Positions 42,264-54,477 of a stretch of 64,000 nucleotides of DNA are shown piece by piece. The position numbers and the translations under genes are program-made. Source of the stretch: Streptomyces changanensis. GTDB taxonomy: Bacteria; Actinomycetota; Actinomycetes; Streptomycetales; Streptomycetaceae. Where the stretch lies: positions 4,278,001 to 4,342,000 of the forward strand of contig NZ_CP102332.1 in the NCBI RefSeq assembly GCF_024600715.1, read 5' to 3'. Positions within the stretch are counted from its first letter, which is position 1. The number at the start of each line of letters is the position of its first letter. The notes under the pieces were generated by a model. The model did no database searches. It was not told the origin of the DNA and saw nothing but the letters and a program-made list of their open reading frames with translations.

Positions 42264-42467
42264 GCGCAGATCTTAGGACCGGACCGGGGCGCCCGTCCGC
42301 GATCCACGTCACGGGCCGCCGACGCAGGGGGCGCCGACACCGCAGGTCAGCGGCGATGAGTGGGCGGTGGGGCCCACGGGTGGCGGCCGCGGCGGACGGA
42401 CGCGGACACGGGTGGCCCGAGCGACGCTTTTCGGCCAGTGGCCCGTCGGTCGCGCGTCAGTGGCACG

Positions 42468-43892
42468 TCACGGGCGGGTCATCCGCAGGACGTCCAGGGC
42501 CTCGTCGAGCTGGGCGAGCGTCAGTGCGCCGCGCTCCACGTACCCGGCCTCCAGGACGACCTCGCGGATCGTCTTGCGCTCGGCCAGCGACCGCTTGGCG
42601 ACCTTCGCGGCCTCCTCGTACCCCAGGTACTTGTTGAGCGGCGTCACCACGGACGGCGACGACTCGGCGTACTCCCGCGCCCGTTCGACGTCGGCGGTGA
42701 CGCCGTCGACGGTCCGGTCGGCGAGCAGGCGGGAGGCGTTGGCGAGGAGCCGGATCGACTCCAGCAGGTTCTTCGCCATCACGGGCAGCATGACGTTCAG
42801 CTCGAAGTTGCCGGCGGCGCCGGCCGTTGCGACGGTGGCGTCGTTGCCGACGACCTGCGCGGCGACCATGAGGACCGCCTCCGGGACCACCGGGTTGACC
42901 TTCCCCGGCATGATCGACGACCCGGGCTGGAGGTCCGGCAGGCGGATCTCGGCCAGGCCGGTGCGCGGCCCCGAGGCCATCCACCGCAGATCGTTGGCGA
43001 TCTTCGTGAGGGAGACGGCGATCGTGCGCAGCTGGCCCGACGTCTCGACCAGCCCGTCCCGGGCGCCCTGCGCCTCGAAGTGGTCGCGCGCCTCGGTCAG
43101 CGGCAGCCCCGTGTCCCGCGCCACCTCGGCGATGACGGCGGCGGAGAAGCCGGGCGGGGTGTTGATGCCCGTACCGACGGCCGTACCGCCCAGGGGCAGT
43201 TCGGCGAGGCGGGGCAGGGACGCCCGCAGACGCTCGACGCCGTACCGCACCTGCGCCGCGTACCCGCCGAACTCCTGGCCGAGGGTGACGGGCGTGGCGT
43301 CCATCAGGTGCGTGCGGCCCGACTTGACGACGTCCGCGAATTCGGCCGATTTCCGACCCAGCGCCGCGGCCAGGTGCTCCAGGGCGGGGATGAGTTCGCC
43401 GGTCACCGCCGCGGTCGCCGCGATGTGGATCGAGGAGGGGAAGACGTCGTTGGACGACTGGGAGGCGTTGACGTGGTCGTTGGGGTGCACGGACCGTCCG
43501 TCGCCGAGCCGTTCGCCCGCGAGCGTGGCCAGGACCTCGTTCATGTTCATGTTCGAGGAGGTGCCGGAACCGGTCTGGAAGACGTCCACGGGGAAGTGGT
43601 CGTCCCAGCGGCCCTCCGCCACCTCCGCCGCGGCCGCCCGCACCGCCTCGGCGACCTCCGGGTCCAGGACGCCCAGCTCGGCGTTGACCTTCGCCGCAGC
43701 GGCCTTGATCCGGGCCAGCGCGGCGATGTGGGCCCGCTCCAGCCGCTGGCCCGAGACCGGGAAGTTCTCCACGGCCCGCTGCGTCTGCGCGCGCCACTTG
43801 GCGTGCGCCGGGACGCGTACCTCCCCCATCGAGTCGTGCTCGATCCGGTGGTCGCCGTCGGCGCCGCCGCGCTGGTCCCTCGTGTCGGTCAT
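42468..43892 (-). CDS. fumC: Class II fumarate hydratase
   Basis: 474-aa iron-independent fumarase, converting fumarate and malate in the TCA cycle. Superfamily signature [10 protein letters not shown] at 324-333 (catalytic Ser in the loop), [10 protein letters not shown] with His195, and the substrate-binding [10 protein letters not shown] region (107-116). ATG 43892 has GGGAGG 8 nt upstream. Length is normal. Divergent from the SGNH hydrolase. A class I, iron-sulfur fumarase lies 1.7 kb beyond on the same strand. Confidence 0.97.
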   Translation of the reverse strand: MTDTRDQRGGADGDHRIEHDSMGEVRVPAHAKWRAQTQRAVENFPVSGQRLERAHIAALARIKAAAAKVNAELGVLDPEVAEAVRAAAAEVAEGRWDDHFPVDVFQTGSGTSSNMNMNEVLATLAGERLGDGRSVHPNDHVNASQSSNDVFPSSIHIAATAAVTGELIPALEHLAAALGRKSAEFADVVKSGRTHLMDATPVTLGQEFGGYAAQVRYGVERLRASLPRLAELPLGGTAVGTGINTPPGFSAAVIAEVARDTGLPLTEARDHFEAQGARDGLVETSGQLRTIAVSLTKIANDLRWMASGPRTGLAEIRLPDLQPGSSIMPGKVNPVVPEAVLMVAAQVVGNDATVATAGAAGNFELNVMLPVMAKNLLESIRLLANASRLLADRTVDGVTADVERAREYAESSPSVVTPLNKYLGYEEAAKVAKRSLAERKTIREVVLEAGYVERGALTLAQLDEALDVLRMTRP

Positions 43893-43951
43893 CGTCCCAA
43901 CCTCCCGCAGAAACTGAGCGCCCGTCCGGCGCACGCTATTCCCAACTGCTC

Positions 43952-43963
43952 TACCGGCCAGTA
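43952..43963. promoter_or_regulatory. Operator-like palindrome between fumC and the SGNH hydrolase
   Basis: TACCGGCCAGTA, palindromic except for one pair (TACYGGCCRGTA type). It resembles TetR-family lipid-metabolism operators of actinobacteria. It lies 35 nt before the SGNH start. Confidence 0.45.
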
Positions 43964-43997
43964 AAAACCGTGGGTAACCCCACTTCCAGGAGGCGCA

Positions 43998-45533
43998 ATG
44001 GCGCGCACCAGACGGAAACTCGGATGCACGGTCGCGGTCACGGTCGCCGCGCTCGCGGCCGCCCTCACCGCACCCGCCGCCCAGGCGACCCCGCCCACCG
44101 CCGCCCCGGCCGCCGCCGCGCGGACCACCGCCCCGGTGCCCCTGCCGCCGGAGCTGGAGCGCGTCCGCGCGGCCGAGGCCACCGCCCTGTACGGCAGCCC
44201 CGCCGAACGCCCCTTCGCCGAGCGGAAGACCGCCCTGGTCTCCCTGGGCGACAGCGAGATCTCCGGCGAGGGCGTCGGCACGTACGAGCCCCCGACCAAC
44301 GGCCCCGACAACTGGTGCCACCGCTCGCCGCAGGCCGCCATCCACCGCACCGGCATCCCCGCCGACGTCACCTACAACGTCTCCTGTTCCGGCGCCGCCA
44401 CACCCCACATCCGCATCGGCGGCAGCAAGCAGTACGCCGACGAGCTCGTCCAGAGCGACAACCTCGCCGTCAAGGCCCGCAACACCCGCCTCAGGATGGT
44501 GCTCCTGGTGGCCGGCGCCAACGACGACCTCCAGTTCGGCCCCGTGATGACCGACTGCGTCCTGCGCTACCTCACCCTCCAGGGGCCCTGCGCGCCGAAG
44601 TACGCCCCCGGCTGGCAGGCCCGCGTCGACGCCCTCGTACCCAAGGTCGAGCAGACGATCCGCGACCTGCGGACCGTGATGCGCGACGCAGGCTACGCCG
44701 ACGGCGACTACAAGCTCGTCGTCATGGGCTACCCGAGTCCCATCGGCCCCGACTTCCCCGACAACCCCGACTTCCCCGGCAAGCTCGTCTGCGGCGGCCT
44801 CGGCTACGACTCCGACACCGTCTGGGGCCGCGACACGGCCGTCCCCGCCTTCGCGCGCGGCATGCGGAGGGCGGCGGCGAACACCGGAGCCGTGTACCTC
44901 GACAACTCCCGGCTCTTCCACGGGCACGAGGTCTGCATGGACGACGCCTGGGCGCGCGGCCTGTACGTCGACCTGTCCAAGCCCGGACTGCCGGACGAGA
45001 ACTCCGTCCGGCAGTCCTTCCACCCCAACGCGGCCGGCCACGCCGCCTTCGCCTCCTGCCTGACCCAGCTGTACGCCTCGGGCGCCCGCGAGGCCGGCTG
45101 CGCCGACCCGGCGTCCACGGGCAGGCCGGTCCTGCGGCCGGGGGCGTGGGACGACGCGTTCACGCCGCTGCGGGGCGAGGCGACCGGCACGTGCGTGGAC
45201 GTCTCCGGGGCCGTCACCCGCAACGGCACGGCGGTCGGCGGCTGGGACTGCCACGCCGGGCGCAACCAGGACTGGTGGTACGACCCGGCGCGCGGGTCGA
45301 TCCACACGGCCCTGACCCACGACCGCTGCCTGGACGTACCGGGCGCCGCCTACCAGCCGGGCAGGGCGCTGGTCCTGTGGAACTGCTCGGGCGCGGCCCA
45401 CCAGCGGTTCGTCCGCGACGGCGCGACCCTGCGCCCCGCCGCGGCGCCCTCCCTGTGCCTCACCCTCGCCGCGGCCAAGGACCCGCTGCGGCTCCAGGCG
45501 TGCGACGGGACGGCGAAGCAGCGCTTCGCGTAG
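43998..45533 (+). CDS. Secreted SGNH/GDSL hydrolase with ricin-type lectin domain
   Basis: 511-aa exported esterase. Signal peptide about 1-30. The SGNH domain (about 75-370) has block [12 protein letters not shown] (nucleophile Ser in GDS), block III VAGANDD and block [10 protein letters not shown] carrying the catalytic His. The block V Asp of typical GDSL enzymes is not in its usual place. A C-terminal beta-trefoil (about 385-511) shows three QxW-like repeats (NQDWWY, HQRFV, KQRFA). It probably deacylates polymer or lipid substrates outside the cell. ATG 43998 has CAGGAGG upstream. Confidence 0.9.
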   Translation: MARTRRKLGCTVAVTVAALAAALTAPAAQATPPTAAPAAAARTTAPVPLPPELERVRAAEATALYGSPAERPFAERKTALVSLGDSEISGEGVGTYEPPTNGPDNWCHRSPQAAIHRTGIPADVTYNVSCSGAATPHIRIGGSKQYADELVQSDNLAVKARNTRLRMVLLVAGANDDLQFGPVMTDCVLRYLTLQGPCAPKYAPGWQARVDALVPKVEQTIRDLRTVMRDAGYADGDYKLVVMGYPSPIGPDFPDNPDFPGKLVCGGLGYDSDTVWGRDTAVPAFARGMRRAAANTGAVYLDNSRLFHGHEVCMDDAWARGLYVDLSKPGLPDENSVRQSFHPNAAGHAAFASCLTQLYASGAREAGCADPASTGRPVLRPGAWDDAFTPLRGEATGTCVDVSGAVTRNGTAVGGWDCHAGRNQDWWYDPARGSIHTALTHDRCLDVPGAAYQPGRALVLWNCSGAAHQRFVRDGATLRPAAAPSLCLTLAAAKDPLRLQACDGTAKQRFA

Positions 45534-45547
45534 CCCCGGACACGCGG

Positions 45548-45582
45548 ACGGGCCCGGCCACCGTGACGGTGACCGGGCCCGT
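45548..45582. terminator. Bidirectional hairpin terminator
   Basis: 17-bp arms with one mismatch (45548-45564, 45566-45582) between convergent genes. It probably folds with CACCG/CGGTG around TGA. Confidence 0.8.
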
Positions 45583-45595
45583 GGCGCTCACACGG

Positions 45596-47263
<1,668 letters not shown>

Positions 47264-47410
47264 GACGGCCATTCCTCACTCGGCAGACAGCGGCGCGGCC
47301 CCCATCGGCAACGCGTCCCCCAGCGTAAGACGCCCCGGCGCCCGGAGGTCTGTGAGGTAAGGCTCATCCCGCTCTGGTCGCGATCTATCGCGTTTCGCTA
47401 CGCTGACGCG

Positions 47411-48124
47411 GTGGACCTCGAAAAGCAGCCCCAGAAGCGGCCCGAGCGGCACCCCGCGGCGCCGGCCCCGGCGGCCGTTTCGGGGACGGCCCCGGCGATG
47501 CGGGCCTCGGACGCCGACCGCGACCGGGTCGCCGACATCCTCGCGGAGGCGCTGGCCCAGGGGCGGCTCGACGCCGAGGAGCACGCCGAACGGATCGACG
47601 CCACGTACCGGGCCAAGACGCTCGGCGAGCTGGAGCCGCTCGTCGGCGACCTCCCCGCCGCGCCGGACGCGCGGTCCGCCCCGGGCACCGCCGCGGACCG
47701 CGGCCTCCCCGACGCCTCCGGGGCGTACGGCGAGCCGGAGGAGAAGCTCGTCGCGGTCTTCTCCAGCACCACCCGCCGCGGCCGGTGGCGCGTCGCCGCG
47801 CGCACGACGGCCTTCTCCCTCTTCGGCAACATCGAGATCGACCTCACCGAGGCCACCTTCACCCAGCGCCTCACCACCGTCAACGCCATCTCGATCCTCG
47901 GCAACGTCGAGGTGCGCGTCCCGGAGAACGTCTCCCTGCGCGGCAACGGCGCGGGCGTCCTCGGCAACTTCGAGGTGGTCACGTTGGAGGCCGCCGACCC
48001 CGAGGCGCCGGTCGTCGTCGTCAACGGCTACACGGTCCTCGGCAACGTCGAGGCGCGCCCCAAGCGCGGCAAGCTCATCGCGGACCTCCTCCACGCCAAG
48101 CTCCGCAAACACCTCGGCCACTGA
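47411..48124 (+). CDS. DUF1707 protein with LiaF-like C-terminal domain
   Basis: 237 aa. DUF1707 at about 30-83 (MRASDADRDRVADILAEALAQGRLDAEEHAERIDATYRA; recurring actinobacterial N-terminal domain). A Pro/Ala linker and a repetitive beta domain (about 120-215) follow, with FGNIEIDL, LGNVEVRV, LGNFEVV and LGNVEARP repeats like the LiaF/cell-wall stress response proteins. No membrane helix. GTG 47411 follows TACGCT by 6 nt without a ribosome binding site, again leaderless. Confidence 0.88.
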   Translation: MDLEKQPQKRPERHPAAPAPAAVSGTAPAMRASDADRDRVADILAEALAQGRLDAEEHAERIDATYRAKTLGELEPLVGDLPAAPDARSAPGTAADRGLPDASGAYGEPEEKLVAVFSSTTRRGRWRVAARTTAFSLFGNIEIDLTEATFTQRLTTVNAISILGNVEVRVPENVSLRGNGAGVLGNFEVVTLEAADPEAPVVVVNGYTVLGNVEARPKRGKLIADLLHAKLRKHLGH

Positions 48125-48361
48125 CCGCGCGCCGGCCGCCCGCCGCCCGCGCACGGGCCGCCGACCGCCCGACCACTGCCCGCGCGCGTCGGCCGCCGGC
48201 CGGGGTCAAGGCGGCCCGCCGCACCTCGACCGTCGCTTTTCGGCCGTACCGCGTCCCACCCCCTGGGAGCACACGCCACGCAGTGCATAGGCGTGCGTAC
48301 AGCGGGTAGGGCTTGCTGCATCGTCTCTCTCGCCCGCGATAGCCGTCGTCAGGAGTAGACC

Positions 48362-48736
48362 GTGCTGCCACTGCCGCATCAGCCCCTCCAGGTCGCCGCC
48401 GTCCCGTCCCAGCGCGTTCCGGCGCGGGAGGACGAGGGTGGTCCCTGGCACACGGAGGCGGTGTGCCGCCGCGACGAGGCGGGACTGTTCTTCGCCCCCT
48501 CGAAGGAGCCCACGGCCGCCCGACTGGCCCGCGAGGAGGCCGCGAAGCGGGTCTGCGCCCGCTGCCCGGTCATGGTCGAGTGCCGCGAGCACGCCCTGCT
48601 CCAGCCCGAGCCGTACGGCGTGTGGGGCGGCCTCACCGCCGCCGAGCGCCGCGTCGTGCTGGCCCGCCGCCGGCGCCGCGACGTGGAGCTGAAGAAGGCG
48701 GCGACGGCCGGCCAGCAGATCGCCGCCGCCGGCTGA
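48362..48736 (+). CDS. wblI: WhiB-family iron-sulfur regulator
   Basis: 124-aa WhiB-like protein. The four cluster Cys are Cys35, Cys65, Cys68 and Cys74 (C-x29-C-x2-C-x5-C), followed by GVWGGLTAAERR and a basic C-terminal helix (RRRRRD) for DNA contact. WhiB proteins bind a 4Fe-4S cluster and associate with the principal sigma factor. GTG 48362 has CAGGAG 7 nt upstream. The symbol wblI is suggested from gene order (class I fumarase upstream, glpX downstream, as I recall around SCO5046 of S. coelicolor) and is less certain than the family. Confidence 0.93.
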   Translation: MLPLPHQPLQVAAVPSQRVPAREDEGGPWHTEAVCRRDEAGLFFAPSKEPTAARLAREEAAKRVCARCPVMVECREHALLQPEPYGVWGGLTAAERRVVLARRRRRDVELKKAATAGQQIAAAG

Positions 48737-48818
48737 CCGCCCGCCGGGCGGCGCGGACGACACGGACGGCACGGCCCTGAGCCACCGCGGGCGCGACGCG
48801 GCACGGCCCGCACGAGAA

Positions 48819-48848
48819 GGGGCGCTCCCACCGCACTGGGAGCGCCCC
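48819..48848. terminator. Bidirectional hairpin terminator
   Basis: Perfect 12-bp stem GGGGCGCTCCCA/TGGGAGCGCCCC, loop CCGCAC, followed by TCTT, between convergent whiB-like and glpX genes. Confidence 0.9.
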
Positions 48849-48908
48849 TCTTCGTACCGCCGAAAGCCCCGCCGCCGGCCCGGCCCGGGGCCGGCCCGCC
48901 CGGCCCGG

Positions 48909-49940
48909 CTACTTGGCCCGGTCGAAGTCGATCTGGCTGTACGCGCGCAGCTTCGACAGCCGGTGCGTCGAGTCGATCTGCCGGATCGTGCCCGACTTCG
49001 ACCGCATCACGAGCGACGACGTGGTGGCGGTCTCGGAGCGGTACCGCACCCCGCGCAGCAGCTCGCCGTCGGTGATGCCGGTCGCGACGAAGAAGACGTT
49101 GTCGCCGCGGACGAGATCGTTGGTGGAGAGCACCCGGTCCAGGTCGTGGCCCGCGTCCAGGGCGCGGCCGCGCTCCTCGTCGTCCTTCGGCCACAGCTTG
49201 CCCTGGATGACGCCGCCCAGGCACTTGATGGCGCAGGCGCTGATGATGCCCTCGGGCGTACCGCCGATGCCCATGAGCATGTCCACGCCGGTGCCGTCGC
49301 GGACCGCCATGATCGAGCCGGCGACGTCGCCGTCCGAGATGAACTTGATCCGGGCGCCGGTCTCGCGGATCTCCTTGACGATCCCCTCGTGGCGGGGCCG
49401 GTCCAGGATGACGACGGTGACGTCCTCGGGGGTGGAGTTCTTCGCCTTGGCGACGCGGCGGATGTTCACGGAGACCGGCGCGTCGATGTCGACGTAGTCG
49501 GCCGCCTCGGGGCCGGTGACGAGCTTGTCCATGTAGAAGACCGCGGACGGGTCGAACATGGCGCCCCGGTCGGCGGCGGCGAGCACGGCGATGGCGTTCG
49601 GCATGCCCTTGGCGGTCAGCGTCGTGCCGTCGATCGGGTCCACGGCGATGTCGCACTCGGCGCCGGTCCCGTCACCGATGCGCTCGCCGTTGAACAGCAT
49701 GGGCGCTTCGTCCTTCTCGCCCTCGCCGATGACGACGACGCCGTTCATCGAGACGGTGCTGACGAGGGTGCGCATGGCCCGCACGGCCGCGCCGTCGGCG
49801 CCGTTCTTGTCACCGCGGCCGACCCAGCGGCCCGCCGCCATGGCAGCCGCCTCGGTGACGCGGACCAGCTCCAGGGCGAGGTTGCGGTCGGGGGCCTCGG
49901 GGGAGACCACGAGTTCGGACGGCAGATGATGCTCGGTCAT
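48909..49940 (-). CDS. glpX: Class II fructose-1,6-bisphosphatase
   Basis: 343-aa GlpX. Metal-site motifs [10 protein letters not shown] (about 73-81) and DPIDGTT (about 101-107) are present, as is the family block [28 protein letters not shown]. It hydrolyses fructose 1,6-bisphosphate to fructose 6-phosphate in gluconeogenesis. It is the usual actinobacterial enzyme for this step. ATG 49940 has AAGGTGCG upstream. Length normal. Confidence 0.97.
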   Translation of the reverse strand: MTEHHLPSELVVSPEAPDRNLALELVRVTEAAAMAAGRWVGRGDKNGADGAAVRAMRTLVSTVSMNGVVVIGEGEKDEAPMLFNGERIGDGTGAECDIAVDPIDGTTLTAKGMPNAIAVLAAADRGAMFDPSAVFYMDKLVTGPEAADYVDIDAPVSVNIRRVAKAKNSTPEDVTVVILDRPRHEGIVKEIRETGARIKFISDGDVAGSIMAVRDGTGVDMLMGIGGTPEGIISACAIKCLGGVIQGKLWPKDDEERGRALDAGHDLDRVLSTNDLVRGDNVFFVATGITDGELLRGVRYRSETATTSSLVMRSKSGTIRQIDSTHRLSKLRAYSQIDFDRAK

Positions 49941-50067
49941 CGGAGCGCACCTTTCTGTACGGCGACGGCCGGTGGTGAAGAGGGTGCTGCGACTCTATCG
50001 GTACGTCGACAAATTGAGCAGAGGGGCCCACGTATGAGCACGACGCCCTGATGCGACCATAGGGGGC

Positions 50068-50730
50068 GTGGCAGGTATGCGAGGCAAGCAGACAGTGCGC
50101 GGGATGTTCCAGTCGATGACGGTCATCTGCGCCGTCGCGGCGGTGATCTACCTCTTCGTCCCGCACGACGACCAGGCCGACCCGATCAAGCCCGTCGACT
50201 ACGGCATCGAGCTGGTGACGGCCCAGCGCGCCGCGCCCTACCCCGTGCTGGCCCCGAAGGGGCTGGGCGAGGAGTGGCGCCCGACGTCGGTGTCGTACAG
50301 CCGGCAGAACGACGACTCCTGGCACCTGGGCTACCTCACGCCGGAGCGCGAGTACGTCGGCGTGGAGCAGTCCACGGGCCCCGCGACGCGGTACATCGTC
50401 CAGGTCACCCACGACGCCCGGGACACGGGCGAGGTGCAGCGGATCGCCGGCCGGGCGTGGGAGCGCTGGGAGGGCGAGAAGTACGACGCCCTGGTCCTGC
50501 GCCAGGAGGGCGTCACGACGGTCGTCACCGGCACCGCGTCCTTCGAGCGCCTCGGCGAGATGGCCGCGGCCCTGAAGTCCGAGAAGGCGCGGAAGCCCGC
50601 GACGACCACCGAGACGCCCGCACCCGACGGGAAGCCCGCGACGGTCGGGAAGCCCACGACCGCCGCGAAGCCCGACACCGCCGCGGAGTCCGGAGCCGCC
50701 GCGGAGCCCGAGGCCGCCGGCAAGGGCTGA
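50068..50730 (+). CDS. DUF4245 membrane-anchored protein
   Basis: 220-aa protein: one N-terminal membrane helix (about 14-32), an exported DUF4245 domain (about 40-170, with [18 protein letters not shown]) and a Lys/Pro/Ala/Thr-rich tail of KPAT-type repeats (178-215). Function unknown. Its conserved place beside glpX in actinobacteria is known. GTG 50068 or ATG 50077 could be the start; a weak GACCAT -10-like hexamer lies 7 nt before the GTG. Confidence 0.87.
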   Translation: MAGMRGKQTVRGMFQSMTVICAVAAVIYLFVPHDDQADPIKPVDYGIELVTAQRAAPYPVLAPKGLGEEWRPTSVSYSRQNDDSWHLGYLTPEREYVGVEQSTGPATRYIVQVTHDARDTGEVQRIAGRAWERWEGEKYDALVLRQEGVTTVVTGTASFERLGEMAAALKSEKARKPATTTETPAPDGKPATVGKPTTAAKPDTAAESGAAAEPEAAGKG

Positions 50731-50748
50731 GCGCGCCCACCCACACGA

Positions 50749-50810
50749 CCCACGGACCCGCCCGTCCGGCGCCCGGCATCTGCCGGGCGCCGGACGGGCG
50801 GGTCCGTGGG
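50749..50810. terminator. Exceptionally long hairpin, 30-bp perfect arms
   Basis: Arms 50749-50778 and 50781-50810 are exact reverse complements separated by only 2 nt. It lies between convergent DUF4245 and ppgK genes and should terminate both. Confidence 0.9.
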
Positions 50811-50865
50811 TCCGGGCGAGGCCCCGCGTCAGCGGGCCGGGTCCGGGACCGGGTCCCGGCCGGCG

Positions 50866-51603
50866 TCAGCGTGCCGCGGCCATCGCGGCGCCGACGATGC
50901 CGGCGTTGTTCTGCAACTGCGCGGGGACGATCTCCGCGCGCACGTCGTCGATCAGGGGCAGGAACTTCTCCGCCTTGCGGCTGACCCCGCCGCCGACGAT
51001 GAACAGCTCGGGCGAGAAGAGCATCTCCAGGTGGGCGAGGTACTTGCGCACCCGGTGGGCCCACTCCTGCCAGCTGAGGTCCCTGTCCTCCTTGACCTTG
51101 GTGGAGGCCTGCTTCTCCGCCTCCTTGCCGTGCAGCTCCAGGTGACCCAGCTCCGTGTTGGGCAGGAGGCGCCCGTCGGTGAAGACCGCGCTGCCGATGC
51201 CCGTGCCGAAGGTCAGCAGGATGACCGTCCCGCGGCGGCCCCGGCCCGCGCCGTGGGTCATCTCGGCGACGCCCGCCGCGTCCGCGTCGTTCAGCACCGT
51301 CACCGGCAGGCCGCCCAGCCGCCCGCCGAGCAGCTCGGCCGCGTCCACGTCGATCCACGCCTTGTCGACGTTGGCCGCCGTACGGATCGTCGAACCGGTC
51401 ACCACGCCCGGAAACGTCACGCCGACCGGCCCCGACCAGCCGAAGTGCGTGACGACCTCCGCGACGCGGTCCGCGACGTCCGAGGGCGTCGATGGTTGCG
51501 GGGTGAGTACCTTGTGGCGGGGCTGCGCCAGGTCGCCGAGCTCCAGGTCCACGGGAGCGCCCTTGATCCCCGACCCGCCGATGTCCACTCCGAAGACGTT
51601 CAT
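50866..51603 (-). CDS. ppgK: Polyphosphate glucokinase
   Basis: 245-aa ROK-family kinase phosphorylating glucose with polyphosphate (and usually ATP). Phosphate-binding motif DIGGSGIKG (7-15), catalytic Asp in LNDADAAG, and FGTGIGSA. The family block [15 protein letters not shown] supports PpgK. ATG 51603 is chosen because TAACGT lies 7 nt upstream (leaderless); GTG 51612 in frame would lie inside that promoter. Feeds glucose 6-phosphate into glycolysis. Confidence 0.94.
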   Translation of the reverse strand: MNVFGVDIGGSGIKGAPVDLELGDLAQPRHKVLTPQPSTPSDVADRVAEVVTHFGWSGPVGVTFPGVVTGSTIRTAANVDKAWIDVDAAELLGGRLGGLPVTVLNDADAAGVAEMTHGAGRGRRGTVILLTFGTGIGSAVFTDGRLLPNTELGHLELHGKEAEKQASTKVKEDRDLSWQEWAHRVRKYLAHLEMLFSPELFIVGGGVSRKAEKFLPLIDDVRAEIVPAQLQNNAGIVGAAMAAAR

Positions 51604-51700
51604 GGACACCACGTTACGGGTCGGCGCCCGGCGTCACGGGCAGGACCGTCGACCGCGCCCGGACCGGGCCGCGACGGGCCCCGGCGGCGGCCCCGTACGC

Positions 51701-51738
51701 GGGGAAGGGCCCCCGCCCGGAGGCGGGAGCCCTTCCCC
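51701..51738 (-). terminator. Hairpin terminator of the I36/FG-GAP gene
   Basis: 17-bp arms with one mismatch (51701-51717, 51722-51738), loop CGGA, 52 nt past the stop. Confidence 0.8.
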
Positions 51739-51789
51739 GGAGCCCCGGTCCCGCCCCTACGGGGAGGACCGGAGCCGGACCGGCAGGCG

Positions 51790-53010
51790 TCAGAAGGCGC
51801 CGTTCAGCCACTGCCAGTCGGTGGCCACCGTGATGCCCGGCTCCACCGAGCCGGTGCCGCGGCCCCTGTACACGAGCTGGCACCCCACGCCCCGGCACTC
51901 CTCGCCGACGAAGTCGCCCGTGGTGGTGGCGACGAGGTCGGCGAGGCCGTCCCCGGTGACGTCGCCCAGGCCGAAGACGCCGTCCATGACGTTCCAGCCA
52001 CCGGAACCGACCAGCACCCGCGCCCCGAGCGTGCCGGTGGACGTGCCCGGGTACAGCCACAGCTTCCCGGTGGACGCCTCGCGGGCGATCAGGTCGGCCC
52101 GGCCGTCGCCGTTCATGTCGCCCGCGCCGACCAGGGCGTTCATGGCGTTCCAGCCGCCGTTGCCGATGAGCTTGCGCGCGCCGGGGGTGCCGGTGGACGT
52201 GCCCGGGTACAGCCAGATCCTGCCCGTGGTCTTCTCGACGGCCAGCAGGTCCGCGCGGCCGTCGCCGGAGAGGTCCCCGTAGCCGACGAGCCGGCTCATG
52301 GCGTTCCAGCCGCCGTTCCCGATGAGCGTGCGCGCGCCGAAACCACCGGTGCCGGTGCCCGGGTACAGCCACAGCTTGCCGGTGGCCGTCTCGCGGGCGA
52401 TCACGTCCTCGCGGCCGTCACCGCTGAGGTCACCGTGCCGGACGAGGCCGTTGAAGACGTTCCAGCCGCCGCTGCCGACCAGCTTGCCCGTGCCGTCGCC
52501 GGGCAGGAACCACAGGCGGCCGGCCTTGTCGCGGACCAGGAAGTCGGCCCGGCGGTCGGCGTTCAGGTCGCCGTGGTCCTTCGCCCGGGGCGCGGTGCCG
52601 GCGTACCACTGGGGGAACGGCGGGGCGTGGCACTCGCGGAACGTGGGGACGAACCTCACCGAGCTGACGTTGCCCTGCGAGTGGCCCCACTCGGTGCCCC
52701 GCGCGTCGGGCGCCCAGGCGTCGACGAAGCCGGTCCGGCCGTGGTTCGGGTCGTCGTGCAGGCAGACGTGCCGGGACGTGCGGTTGACGACCGAGCGGAA
52801 CGTGTTGTCCCAGGCCCCCAGCGTCGCCCTGTCCGTGTTCGTCTTGTACATGGTGCCGGTGCCGTTGTCGGTCTTCCAGGCACAGAAGTACCCCGCCGGG
52901 CAGTCGCCGATGGCGGCCTGCGCGGGCGCGGCGCCCGCGAGGAGCCCGAGCGAGGTGAGCCCCAGCGCCGTGGCCGCCGTGGCCAGGCGCCGGAGCAGTG
53001 ATGTGCGCAT
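51790..53010 (-). CDS. Secreted protein: I36 inhibitor-like domain plus FG-GAP repeats
   Basis: 406 aa. Signal peptide about 1-32. Peptidase inhibitor I36-like domain (about 34-128): CPAGYFCAWKTDNGTG start and four Cys. Then five ~48-residue FG-GAP/VCBS-type repeats (about 140-400) with GDLSGDGRADLLA-type calcium loops and LWLYPGTGTG, near-identical to one another. The repeats should form a beta-propeller-like or rod structure. ATG 53010 has a GGGAGGGAAAC ribosome binding site. Probably an extracellular binding or inhibitory protein; the target is unknown. Confidence 0.9.
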   Translation of the reverse strand: MRTSLLRRLATAATALGLTSLGLLAGAAPAQAAIGDCPAGYFCAWKTDNGTGTMYKTNTDRATLGAWDNTFRSVVNRTSRHVCLHDDPNHGRTGFVDAWAPDARGTEWGHSQGNVSSVRFVPTFRECHAPPFPQWYAGTAPRAKDHGDLNADRRADFLVRDKAGRLWFLPGDGTGKLVGSGGWNVFNGLVRHGDLSGDGREDVIARETATGKLWLYPGTGTGGFGARTLIGNGGWNAMSRLVGYGDLSGDGRADLLAVEKTTGRIWLYPGTSTGTPGARKLIGNGGWNAMNALVGAGDMNGDGRADLIAREASTGKLWLYPGTSTGTLGARVLVGSGGWNVMDGVFGLGDVTGDGLADLVATTTGDFVGEECRGVGCQLVYRGRGTGSVEPGITVATDWQWLNGAF

Positions 53011-53114
53011 GTGTTTCCCTCCCTGACGCGGCGCGGAGGGACGCTCGACGCGCCGCGGGAGGAAGATACCGCGCCGACGGTTTCAAGCCACCGGCACGTC
53101 GTTCCCGCCGATGG

Positions 53115-53174
53115 CCCGTCGGCCCGGACCAGCCCTGGTGTCTCGACCCGGACCAGCCTGGTGCCTCGACCCGG
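53115..53174. repeat. Two direct repeats next to ispH
   Basis: About 28-bp unit with core CCCGGACCAGCC and CTCGACCCGG, two copies plus a partial third, directly after the ispH stop. Not a hairpin. Confidence 0.6.
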
Positions 53175-54158
53175 CTAGCCCTTGTTGAGGGCCGCGGCCT
53201 CCGCGCGCAGGTCGCGGCGGAGCTCCTTCGGCAGCGAGAAGGTGATGGACTCCTCCGCCGCCTTCACGATCTCCACGTCCGCGAAGCCGCGCTGCGCCAG
53301 CCACTCCAGCACGCCCTCGACCAGCACCTCGGGCACCGAGGCGCCGGAGGTCACGCCGACCGTGGACACGCCCTCCAGCCACGCCTCCTCGATCTCCTCG
53401 GCGAAGTCGACGAGGTACGCCTCGTGCGCGCCGGCCAGCTTGGCGACCTCGACCAGGCGCTTGGAGTTCGACGAGTTGCGCGAGCCCACGACGATGACGA
53501 GGTCCGCCTCGGCGCCCATCTGCTTCACGGCCAGCTGACGGTTCTGCGTGGCGTAGCAGATGTCGTCGCTCGGCGGCGATTCCAGCAGCGGGAACTTCTC
53601 CTTCAGGGCGTCGACGGTCTCCATCGTCTCGTCGACCGAGAGCGTGGTCTGGGAGAGCCACACGACCTTGGACGGGTCGCGGACCTCGACCTTCTCGACG
53701 TCCTTCGGGCCGTCGACCAGCTGGATGTGGTCGGGGGCCTCGCCGGAGGTGCCGATGACCTCCTCGTGGCCCTCGTGGCCGATGAGGAGGATGTCGTAGT
53801 CCTCGTGGGCGAAGCGCACGGCCTCCTTGTGCACCTTCGTCACCAGCGGGCAGGTCGCGTCGATCGTCGCGAGCTTCCGCTCGGCCGCCTCGTGGTGGAC
53901 GGTCGGCGCGACCCCGTGCGCGGAGAACATCACGATCGAGCCCTCCGGCACCTCCTCCGTCCGGTCGACGAAGATCGCGCCCTTCCGCTCCAGGGTCTGC
54001 ACGACGTACTTGTTGTGGACGATCTCGTGCCGGACGTAGATCGGAGCGCCGTACTGCTCCAGCGCCTTCTCCACGGCGATCACGGCGCGGTCCACGCCCG
54101 CGCAGTAACCACGGGGAGCGGCGAGGAGGACCCGGCGGGCAGGAGGCGTAGGAGTCAT
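53175..54158 (-). CDS. ispH: 4-hydroxy-3-methylbut-2-enyl diphosphate reductase
   Basis: 327-aa IspH/LytB, last step of the MEP pathway, yielding IPP and DMAPP. The three Fe-S Cys are Cys19 ([10 protein letters not shown]), Cys103 (ATCPLV) and Cys201 (DICYATQNR). [13 protein letters not shown] carries the catalytic Glu, and SSNS the phosphate-binding loop. ATG 54158 follows TACGAT by 7 nt, indicating a leaderless mRNA. The precursors feed the cis-prenyltransferase at 20866, among others. Confidence 0.97.
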   Translation of the reverse strand: MTPTPPARRVLLAAPRGYCAGVDRAVIAVEKALEQYGAPIYVRHEIVHNKYVVQTLERKGAIFVDRTEEVPEGSIVMFSAHGVAPTVHHEAAERKLATIDATCPLVTKVHKEAVRFAHEDYDILLIGHEGHEEVIGTSGEAPDHIQLVDGPKDVEKVEVRDPSKVVWLSQTTLSVDETMETVDALKEKFPLLESPPSDDICYATQNRQLAVKQMGAEADLVIVVGSRNSSNSKRLVEVAKLAGAHEAYLVDFAEEIEEAWLEGVSTVGVTSGASVPEVLVEGVLEWLAQRGFADVEIVKAAEESITFSLPKELRRDLRAEAAALNKG

Positions 54159-54179
54159 GCCCCCCATCGTAAGGGTGGG

Positions 54180-54400
54180 TGGATCAGCCCGGAGTTCCCG
54201 CACGCTCGCACGCCTCCGCAGGCCCGCACGCCTCCGTACCTCCGCGGGTACCCGTACGCCCGGAGCCCCCCGGCAGGCCGGCACGCCCCGCGGGCGCCCG
54301 TACGCCCGCAGGCCCCCCGTACGTCTCCGTACGCCCGTACGTTCCCGCGGGCCCGTACGTCCCGTACGCCGTGGGCCCCCAGGCGCCACCACCCGCCCCC
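54180..54400. repeat. CGTACG-rich low-complexity intergenic DNA
   Basis: Part of the 319-bp divergent gap between ispH and xseA. CCCGTACG, CCTCCGTACG and CGCCCGTACGCCC units recur irregularly. No gene seen. Promoters of both genes are at the ends of the gap. Confidence 0.6.
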
Positions 54401-54477
54401 GGACGGCGCCGTACGCCCCCGCCCCGCCCCGGACGGGGGACCGGCGTGTTGTCGGGGGTGGCGCGTACGCTCCCCGT

